A stretch of DNA of 52,441 nt, taken from NCBI GenBank assembly GCA_937928775.1, contig CALFVI010000053.1, positions 1 to 52,441 of the forward strand, given 5' to 3'. This document shows, one piece after another, positions 45,626-52,441 of this stretch. The DNA comes from an uncultured Elioraea sp. Lineage in GTDB: Bacteria > Pseudomonadota > Alphaproteobacteria > Acetobacterales > Acetobacteraceae. The notes beneath the pieces were generated by a model, which saw only the letters and a program-made list of their open reading frames with translations, did no database searches and was not told where the DNA came from. Each line of letters begins with the position of its first letter. Position 1 is the first letter of the stretch. Position numbers and translations under genes: made by a program.

Positions 45626-46837
45626 TCAGAAGCCGAGCCAGCCGCCGAAGCGCAACACGAAGCGCTGCCGGGATTGAGGCTGTGCCGTCGCCCCGATGGC
45701 TCGGGCGAGCTCAGCGACCGAACGCGACAGCCGCCGGCGCGCCAGCTCCTTCGGCTCGTCGTTCAAGGCGGCGCGGTCGACCCGCTTGGGCAGATCCTCG
45801 ATTACCACATCCAGCTCGCCGCCAAGTCCCTCGACGAGCTGGCGCCGAGCGAGGCCACCTCGTCGGTCTGCACGATTGCGAACCACCACCGGCCGACGCG
45901 CCTGGTTCGGCCCGAGCGGCAACCGCGTCAGCCGAAGCGCGTCACGGAGCGCAGAAAGGGATGGGTCCATCACCACGACCCTGTGGTGAGCGCGCTCGAA
46001 CACCTCTTGATGCGGGAGCAGAGACAGTCCGGGCAGGTCGACGATGACGAAGTTGTGGCGCCGCTGCAGGCAGTGCAGCAGGGGGTCGGCTGTGCCGGGT
46101 GATGGGTCAAGCGTCTCGCCGAGCGGCTCGAGTGACTCGAGCACATGCAGGCGCTCGCCGAGGCGCTGCACCGTGCACTCGATCAGAGTCTCGTCGATGC
46201 GTTCGGGTGCGTCGAGCACCGACCGAAGCCCTCTTGAGGGCTTCAGGCCGAGGAGAAGCACGGCGGTGCCTCGCGTCAGGTCGGCATCGACCAGGACGGT
46301 GTGACGTTTGGCAGCTTCGCCGAGATACCAGGCAAGGGCGACCGCCAGCGTGGTGGTGCCGACACCGCCGCGTGCTCCGCAGTGCGCTACCACCCGTCCG
46401 CCACGCATGGTGAAGTCCGCGCTTGATCGGTCGCTGAGAAGGGGGCCGAACGTCTCGCTCAGCATGGTCGCGGTGAGCGGCTTGAACGCATATTCGGCCA
46501 CGCCCAGCCCACGCGTGAGTTGGCGGTGCCGGCCGACATCGTTGCGGTCTTCGATCACAATGACCTGCACGCTGGGCTCGACCACTTGGGCAAGATCCTC
46601 CAGTGCAGCAAGCGAGTTGGGATGGCCGGAGATGTCGATGACCAGGTTTGCATGCGTGGGCAGGCGGCTCAGTTCGCGCATGGCCGTACGCACATCCCCT
46701 CGCTTGAGCAGCATGTCCGCGCCGAGTGTGTCCCGCAGGCCGGCACGCACCGCCGACAGCGGCGGCCGCGAGATGCCCGTTCGCCTGCGCGGTGCCGCGC
46801 CCCGCCACGAGGTCGCGCGGCTCGGCGAGCATGGCAC
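45626..46837 (-). CDS. cpaE: CpaE/TadZ-like pilus assembly ATPase, frame intact
   Basis: A 403-residue frame with no internal stop, unlike its neighbours. Residues about 45-145 form the receiver-like domain (VQVIVIEDRNDVGRHRQLTR, LGVAEYAFKPLT). The MinD/ParA ATPase domain has the CpaE-type P-loop HCGARGGVGTTTLAVALAW, VLVDADLTRGTAVLLLG and FVIVDLPGLSLLPHQEV. CpaE positions Tad pilus machinery. The first about 30 residues look unlike CpaE and may come from a deletion joining cpaD and cpaE, so the true start is uncertain. Confidence 0.75.
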   Translation of the reverse strand: MPCSPSRATSWRGAAPRRRTGISRPPLSAVRAGLRDTLGADMLLKRGDVRTAMRELSRLPTHANLVIDISGHPNSLAALEDLAQVVEPSVQVIVIEDRNDVGRHRQLTRGLGVAEYAFKPLTATMLSETFGPLLSDRSSADFTMRGGRVVAHCGARGGVGTTTLAVALAWYLGEAAKRHTVLVDADLTRGTAVLLLGLKPSRGLRSVLDAPERIDETLIECTVQRLGERLHVLESLEPLGETLDPSPGTADPLLHCLQRRHNFVIVDLPGLSLLPHQEVFERAHHRVVVMDPSLSALRDALRLTRLPLGPNQARRPVVVRNRADRRGGLARRQLVEGLGGELDVVIEDLPKRVDRAALNDEPKELARRRLSRSVAELARAIGATAQPQSRQRFVLRFGGWLGF

Positions 46838-46961
46838 GGAGATTGGCCTCGTTCGCGCCCGAGGGACACCAACGCCCGGCCGCCTGGTAGGGGTCGAAGG
46901 CGGGCCCGCAGCCAGCCAACGCTGTGGCCGCGAGGAGGATCGAGAGGGAATCCCTGTGCAT
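46749..46961 (-). pseudogene. cpaD: Short CpaD-like pilus lipoprotein, 3' end lost
   Basis: ATG 46961 begins a lipoprotein signal, SILLAATALAGCGPAFDP, followed by CPSGANEANLRAMLAEPRDL and VAGRGTAQANGHLAAAAVGG. This corresponds to the conserved core of the short CpaD-type protein. No stop follows; the frame runs on as antisense-like sequence overlapping cpaE. The reading therefore appears to have lost its natural end through a deletion or frameshift near 46750. The coordinates given cover only the recognisable part. Confidence 0.5.
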
Positions 46962-46991
46962 CGTCGCCACTATCTGCCTGCCGCGCCGCAC

Positions 46992-48267
46992 TCAGTTGAG
47001 AACGAAACCGATCGCGCCCGGCGGTGCCATCGGCGGTGCTCCTGCTGACCGTGCGCGCTGGCGGCAGAACAGGACCCGATCGAGATCGCCGGTCGGCAGC
47101 ACCTAAGCGTCCGTCGGCAGGCGCAGCGCCGTCGGGCTCAAGACTGGGCGGACGACGAAGGGCGTGACCACGATGACGAGCTCGGTCTCTGCGCGTTGAA
47201 AGCGGTCTGAGCGATACAGAGCGCCCAGCACGGGAACCTCGCCGATGCCGGGGATGGCGCGGCCGACCATTCGGGCTCAGTCGAAGAGAAGCCCTGCAAT
47301 AGCGAAGGACTGCCCGCTGCCGAGCTCCATGGTGGTCTCGGCCCTGCGCACGGTGAAGGCAGGGATCTGAAACCCTGTGATCTGAACCGCACCGATGTCG
47401 GTCAAATCGCTGAGTTCGGGCCGAACACGCAGCACGATGCGGTTCTCCGCAAGCACCGTCGGCACGAAGGCGAGGGTGACGCCATACTGGCGGAACGCGA
47501 CCGAAATCTGACCCTCGTGTTGCACGATCGGCATGGAGAATTCACCACCAGCGAGAAAAGAGGCGACTTCGCCTGACTTTGCCGTCAGGTTCGGTTCAGC
47601 GAGGATGGTGACCAAACGGTCCTGTGCGAGGACGTCGATCAGCGCGTCAGCGGTGAACGAGGTGGAGGCGTAGCCGACGCCCAGGATGGCGGGCGCGCCA
47701 ATCAGGCTTGAGAGGTTGCTGAGCAGGCTGAAGGTGAAGCGCCCGGTGCGCGCGATGGCCACGGCCTGTTCCGCTTCTGCCGCCGTATTGACCTCGCCAA
47801 ACAACGCCACGCCGTTGCCGCTTGGCACGACCTGGACGCCGCGACTGGAAGGATTGCGTGCGGCTCCAGCCACTTCACCTGCGGTGTAGGCAGAGGGGCA
47901 GATTGTCACCTCGATCTGCGCCACCGGCGCTCCGGCGCCGTCAAACGCGGCCACCGTAGTGCGGGCCGGCGCGACACCGAAGACGAAGAGGCTGGTCGGG
48001 CTTGCCGGGCAAACCTCTCGGCGGCGACGACCGTGGTGGCAGCGCGCGTGATGTTCACCACACGCCCCGTCCCCGCCTCGATGCTGAGCTGCTGCCCCAG
48101 TCGATTGCCCACCGGCGGGAACGGGCCCTCGGGCAGGACTTGCGTGGCCCCGGGTCCTGCGGGCTGGGCGGTGACGGGGGCGAACACGGCCCAGGCCGTC
48201 GCCATGATCACGACGCTGCAGGCAACGCGCGTTGTCAGACCAGCAACGATCAGAACTGCCGTGAACA

Positions 48268-48268
<1 letters not shown>
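46992..48268 (-). pseudogene. cpaC: CpaC/RcpA secretin, broken
   Basis: Outer-membrane secretin of the Tad pilus. ATG 48268 overlaps the cpaB stop. The BON-like N-terminal part (LSIEAGTGRVVNITRAATTV) shifts frame near 48000 to PTSLFVFGVAPARTTVAAFD. The secretin core is preserved: VTILAEPNLTAKSGEVASFL and GGEFSMPIVQHEGQISVAFR. A TGA at 47277-47279 interrupts LLFD and ARMVGRAIPGIGEVPVLGAL; a TAG at 47103-47105 follows VRPVLSPTALRLPTDA, and VLPTGDLDRVLFCRQRARSA continues in frame to the true end at 46992. Confidence 0.82.
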
Positions 48269-48567
<299 letters not shown>

Positions 48568-48940
48568 CCCGCCTTGCCAAGGTCGTGCTCGCGCTCGGCG
48601 TCGCGGATCGCTGGCTCGCCCAGGCTTCAGTCGGGAGACTGGGCGTTTGGCACGCAAGCGGCGTGGGCAAGACGTGTCGGGCGTGGCAGCGGGCGAAACA
48701 CCACGCGCGGCACGACGGCAGACGCAGGGGCGATGGATGGCCTGATCACCCGCGGCAGCACCTCGCCGCCCGCTGCCGGTGCGGCGCCAAACAGACTCGC
48801 CAGAGCCGTCGCCGCCAACATGCGCCACCATGCCATGGTCGCCCCGTGCCAGCCGCGCTGGCGCATCCAGTCTATGTCCGACCTTGCCCCGAGGACGAGA
48901 TCTTGTGGCAGAACGAAATGCCCGTGAGCGGGAAATCTCG
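48568..48940. other. Degenerate stretch between cpaB fragment and dnaE2
   Basis: No gene I can support. A minus-strand frame from 48836 starts MAWWRMLAATALASLFGAAP, a signal-peptide-like segment, and stops at 48627. It may be the degenerate 5' part of cpaB, but I see no SAF or RcpC motif to prove it. Confidence 0.4.
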
Positions 48941-51900
48941 TCAGCGGAAATCGCGCGCATCGGGCAGGAACGCGGCCGGGTCCTCGCCGAAGCGGCGGCG
49001 AGGCGGGCAGGTGCGCGTGTCACGACCATTCGGCCGGCGCACCTCATCCGCCCGTGCCATCGCGCGTGCCCACGCCCCATCGTCTCCCTCGCGCGCGCGC
49101 AAGCTTGCCAAGAGGCCGGACCGGTCGAACACCCGCTTCGCCACCAGGTGAATGATCGGCGCCGCTCCATAGTCCTGACGCTCCACCACACCCTCCACCA
49201 CCATCAGCCGGGCAGCGACGATCGCGCTGCGATAGCGCGCAAGCACAGGCGGAAGGATGACGACGTTCGCCTGGCCGAACTCGTCCTCCAGCGTGACGAA
49301 CACCACGCCCTTCGCACTGCCAGGCCGTTGCCGAACGAGAACGAGCCCGGCGAGCCGCACGCGAACCCCTTCGCGCGCAGAAAGAAGAGCACGGCTGTCG
49401 CGGCAGCCGAGGCGAAACAAAGCAGGGCGAAGAAGCGCAAGCGGGTGGGCGCGCAGGGAGAGGGCGAGTGCTGCGTAGTCCGCCACCACCTCCTCGCCAA
49501 GCCGCGCGGCAGGCAGGGCGGGGGCGGGTTCGGCGAAAAGATCGCCCTCGGCCGCGGCGAAGAGGGGGGGTGGTGCGGCGAGAGCGCGCGCCGCCCACAG
49601 CGCTGCCCGGCGGGAAAGGCCCAAGGAGGCGAAGGCATCGGCCTCGGCCAGGCGTTCGAGCGCCCCCCGCCCAACCCCGGCGCGACGGGCGATCTCCTCC
49701 AGGCTCTCATAGGGCTTGCCGTTGCCGTGCGCGCGTGCGGCAACGATGGCCCGACCCTCCCGTTCGGCCAGCCCCTTCACCTCGCGAAGCCCCAAGCGAA
49801 GTGCGACACCGCCCGCACTTTCCGCGCAAGGCTCAAGCGTGCTGTCCCAATCAGACGCGTTCACCTCGGGCGGCCGCACCACCACGCCATGCGCGCGCGC
49901 ATCGCGTACGATCTGCGCCGGCGCGTAGAACCCCATCGGCTGGGAATTCAGCAGCGCGCAGGCGAAGGCGGCCGGATAATGGCACTTGAGCCAAGCCGAG
50001 ACATAGACGAGGAGGGCGAAGGAGGCAGCGTGGCTTTCCGGAAAGCCGTAGGTGCCGAACCCTTCGATCTGGCGGAAGCAACGTTCAGCGAAGTCGCGGT
50101 CGTAGCCGCGCGCCACCATGCCCTCCACGAGCTTGGTACGGAACTCGTGGATGATGCCGACCTTGCGGAACGTGGCCATGGCGCGGCGCAGCCGGTCCGC
50201 CTCCTCAGCTGTGAAACCCGCGGCGACGATGGCAATCTTCATCGCCTGTTCCTGGAACAGAGGCACCCCCAGCGTGCGCCCCAACACCGCCTCGAGGGCG
50301 CGCGATGGAAAGGACACCGGCTCCTCGCCGTTGCGCCGCCGCAAGTAGGGGTGCACCATGTCGCCCTGGATGGGGCCCGGGCGAACGATCGCCACTTCGA
50401 TGACGAGATCGTAGAAACAGGCGGGCTTCAGCCGCGGCAGCATCGCCATCTGGGCGCGGCTTTCGACCTGGAACACGCCCAAGGAATCCGCGCGCGAGAG
50501 CATGGCATAGACGGCAGGGTCCTCAGCCGGCACGGTGGCAAGAGAAAGGCGCCGGCCGTGATGCGTGGCGATCAGGTCGAAGGCCTTGCGGATGCAGGTG
50601 AGCATGCCGAGCGCCAGCACGTCGACCTTGAGGATGCCCAGGCGGTCGAGGTCGTCCTTGTCCCACTCGATGGTGGTGCGGCCGGCCATGGCGGCATTCG
50701 TCACCGCGCAGAGTTCGACCAGGGGGCCGCGGGTGATGACGAAGCCACCCACATGCTGCGAAAGGTGGCGCGGAAAACCGGTGAGCTGTTCAGCGAGCGA
50801 CAGGGCAAGCGCAAGACGGGGTTCGGTGGGGTCAAGCCCTTGCGCGCGCGCGATCTCGGCCAGGGAGGACTCCCGCCCGGGCCCCCACGTCGCCTCGGCG
50901 ATGCGACCGGTGACGTCCTCAGAGAGCCCGAGCGCTTTGCCCACCTCGCGCACGCTCATTCGCGTGCGCCAGTGGATCACCGTGGCGGCAAGCCCCGCCC
51001 GGTCGCGCCCGTAGCGGGCATAGATCCACTGGATCACCTCCTCGCGGCGTTCGTGCTCGAAGTCGACGTCGATGTCGGGCGGTTCGCGTCGCGCGGCGGA
51101 GACGAAGCGTTCAAACAGGAGATCGTGCCTGGCGGGATCGACGGCGGTGATGCCTAAGGCGTAGCAGACAGCCGAGTTTGCCGCCGACCCGCGCCCCTGG
51201 CAGAGGATGCCGCGGGAGCGGGCGAAGCGGACGATCTCGTGCACGGTGAGGAAGTAGGGCGCGTAGTTCAGCTCGGCGATCAGCGCGAGTTCGTGCTCGA
51301 TGCGGGCTCGTACCGGTTCCGGCACGCCGTCTGGCCAGCGTTGGGCTGCCCCCTCCCAGGTGCGCGCAACGAGCGTTTCCTGCGCCGTGCGGCCCGGTTC
51401 GACGATCTCGTCTGGGTAGTCGTAGCGGAGATCATCGAGCGAAAAGCGGGTGGCGGCGACGACCTCCAGCGTGCGCGCGACCGCCTCAGGGTGGCGGGCG
51501 AAGAGACGCGCGATCTCCTCGGGCGACTTGAGATGGCGTTCGGCGTTCGCCTCGGCCGCGAAGCCGAGCTCCTCCACCGTGCAGCCGAGCCGGATGGCGG
51601 TGAGCACATCGGCAAGGGCGCGGCGTTCGGGGGCGTGGTAGCGCACGTCGCCGAGGGCGACGAGGGGCGTGCCCGCCTCGCTGGCGAGCGCGGCGAGGGC
51701 ATCGAGGCGGCGCTGGTCGTCGCCGCGCAAGCCGACCGAAGCGCCGAGCAGGAGGGGAAGAGCGGTTCGGCCACTCAACGTTTCCGCCTCCGCGCGCAGG
51801 CGTTCCGCAAAAGCCCGGTCTGGGAGGGAGGGCGGAGGCAGAGCGACGAGCACCTGGCCCTCGGCATGGGCCAGCAGGTCCTCGCGCCCGATGTGGCACT

Positions 51901-52210
51901 CGCCCTTGGGCGCGCGCAGCTTGCCGGTCGACAGGAGGCGGCAGAGCCTGCCCCAGGCGGCGCGGTCGGAGGGATAGCAGAGGAAGGAGGAACCATCTGT
52001 CAGATCGAGCCGGGCGGCGGGGAGGAAGCGCAGGCCCTGCGCTTTGGCGGCGAGGTGGCCGCGCACCAGCCCCGCCACCGTGTTGCGATCGGTGATGGCG
52101 AGCGCGGCAAGACCCAAGGCGCGCGCGGTAAGCACGAGTTCGTCGGGGTGCGAGGCGCCTTCGCGGAAGGTGAAGGCGGAGAGGGCCTGCAATTCGGCGT
52201 AAGAAGTCAT
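48941..52210 (-). CDS. dnaE2: Error-prone DNA polymerase III alpha subunit DnaE2 (ImuC)
   Basis: Translesion polymerase of 1089 residues, acting with ImuA and ImuB in SOS mutagenesis. The start is ATG 52210 (MTSYAELQALSAFTFREGAS). The PHP domain covers about residues 1-230. The catalytic palm carries ILCQGRGSAANSAVCYALGI and PDIDVDFEHERREEVIQWIY with the two catalytic Asp residues. The finger region SLGVFQVESRAQMAMLPRLK and GFGTYGFPESHAASFALLVY are diagnostic. A C-terminal OB fold (GLVLVRQRPGSAKGVVFVTL) completes it. It lies 17 bp after imuB. Confidence 0.96.
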   Translation of the reverse strand: MTSYAELQALSAFTFREGASHPDELVLTARALGLAALAITDRNTVAGLVRGHLAAKAQGLRFLPAARLDLTDGSSFLCYPSDRAAWGRLCRLLSTGKLRAPKGECHIGREDLLAHAEGQVLVALPPPSLPDRAFAERLRAEAETLSGRTALPLLLGASVGLRGDDQRRLDALAALASEAGTPLVALGDVRYHAPERRALADVLTAIRLGCTVEELGFAAEANAERHLKSPEEIARLFARHPEAVARTLEVVAATRFSLDDLRYDYPDEIVEPGRTAQETLVARTWEGAAQRWPDGVPEPVRARIEHELALIAELNYAPYFLTVHEIVRFARSRGILCQGRGSAANSAVCYALGITAVDPARHDLLFERFVSAARREPPDIDVDFEHERREEVIQWIYARYGRDRAGLAATVIHWRTRMSVREVGKALGLSEDVTGRIAEATWGPGRESSLAEIARAQGLDPTEPRLALALSLAEQLTGFPRHLSQHVGGFVITRGPLVELCAVTNAAMAGRTTIEWDKDDLDRLGILKVDVLALGMLTCIRKAFDLIATHHGRRLSLATVPAEDPAVYAMLSRADSLGVFQVESRAQMAMLPRLKPACFYDLVIEVAIVRPGPIQGDMVHPYLRRRNGEEPVSFPSRALEAVLGRTLGVPLFQEQAMKIAIVAAGFTAEEADRLRRAMATFRKVGIIHEFRTKLVEGMVARGYDRDFAERCFRQIEGFGTYGFPESHAASFALLVYVSAWLKCHYPAAFACALLNSQPMGFYAPAQIVRDARAHGVVVRPPEVNASDWDSTLEPCAESAGGVALRLGLREVKGLAEREGRAIVAARAHGNGKPYESLEEIARRAGVGRGALERLAEADAFASLGLSRRAALWAARALAAPPPLFAAAEGDLFAEPAPALPAARLGEEVVADYAALALSLRAHPLALLRPALFRLGCRDSRALLSAREGVRVRLAGLVLVRQRPGSAKGVVFVTLEDEFGQANVVILPPVLARYRSAIVAARLMVVEGVVERQDYGAAPIIHLVAKRVFDRSGLLASLRAREGDDGAWARAMARADEVRRPNGRDTRTCPPRRRFGEDPAAFLPDARDFR

Positions 52211-52227
52211 GGCGGGGGCAGCGGGGC

Positions 52228-52441
52228 TCAGCCGAAACGGCCGTGCAGGAACCAGGCGCGGGAGCCCCCTTCGCCGGTGGCGAACACCCAGAGCCGTCGG
52301 CCGGAGGCGGTCTCCACCCGCCAGTAGTCGCGCCACGCCTGGCCGGCGGGCGGGAGCCACCAGGCGGGGAGGATCCGCTCCGGCCCCTCGGCGCGGGTGA
52401 CGGGCTCCTGCCCGATCGTCTCCGGAGGGCCGTCGGGGAGG
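52228..52441 (-). CDS. imuB: ImuB, C-terminal part of Y-family polymerase-like protein
   Basis: The minus-strand frame entering from the right edge ends at TGA 52228-52230. Its last 71 codons read EGPERILPAWWLPPAGQAWR, DYWRVETASGRRLWVF and SRAWFLHGRFG. This matches the C-terminus of ImuB (usually GPxRIxPxWW...RDYYRVEDxxGRRFWxxR...WFLHGLFA), the mutasome partner that tethers DnaE2. Most of the gene lies beyond the window. Confidence 0.9.
   Translation of the reverse strand, partial: LPDGPPETIGQEPVTRAEGPERILPAWWLPPAGQAWRDYWRVETASGRRLWVFATGEGGSRAWFLHGRFG

Noticed and set aside
48779-51157. A 792-codon open frame on the plus strand, opposite dnaE2
   Set aside because: It is antisense to a clearly conserved polymerase and has a composition rich in Arg, Gly, His and Glu typical of high-GC shadow frames. 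No motif was seen.

Overview
The window is GC-rich chromosomal DNA. It is most likely from an alphaproteobacterium of the Rhodospirillales, and the gene content looks most like Acetobacteraceae. The reasons are the ffh-rpsP-rimM-trmD-rplS-leuC-leuD-leuB run, a phasin, a YejABEF transporter, a PetP/PetR-like MarR plus two-component block beside ilvE, an imuB-dnaE2 mutasome and a very short CpaD-type protein. No 16S gene is present, so the family assignment is an inference.

Layout. 1-4362: yejA (3' end only), yejB, yejE and yejF, a peptide ABC importer, followed by a small membrane protein and a GhrA-like dehydrogenase (to 5801). 5913-9834: a MarR regulator and an M17 aminopeptidase on the minus strand, then two coupled EamA/DMT exporters. 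9981-16803: ffh, the S16/RimM/TrmD/L19 ribosome operon and the leucine genes leuCDB, ending at tRNA-Arg(ACG). 16990-18177: a non-coding scar with an IS1380-family transposase remnant and a dense cluster of GTCGGAAT direct and inverted repeats, next to an ABC-2 type ATPase that has lost its permease. 19082-32761: housekeeping genes, including yajC, a PPP phosphatase, hldE, a dGTPase-like gene, DUF445, a YgjP-type metallohydrolase, a secreted trypsin-like protease, a pteridine-reductase-like SDR, uvrC, pgsA, a lipoprotein, moaD and moaE. 32840-39056: an SPW protein, a GT39 glycosyltransferase, ilvE, a MarR/response regulator/histidine kinase set and a phasin.

39384-48567 is the most unusual part. 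IS5/IS1182-like and IS3-OrfA-like transposase relics border a complete-order but decayed Tad (Flp) pilus locus on the minus strand: cpaB-cpaC-cpaD-cpaE-cpaF-tadB-tadC-tadE-tadG-tadD. Nearly every gene carries stop codons or frameshifts that I could place by reading homologous protein sequence through them. The cpaE ATPase frame is the exception and is open. cpaB contains a (GA)14 dinucleotide tract, and the lipobox cysteine codon of tadD is replaced by TGA. Two small plus-strand frames of unknown function lie between the transposon relics and tadD. The window ends with an intact dnaE2 (imuC) and the 3' end of imuB.

All family assignments come from reading motifs in translated sequence; no database search was run. 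Frameshift and stop positions in the Tad region could in principle include assembly errors.
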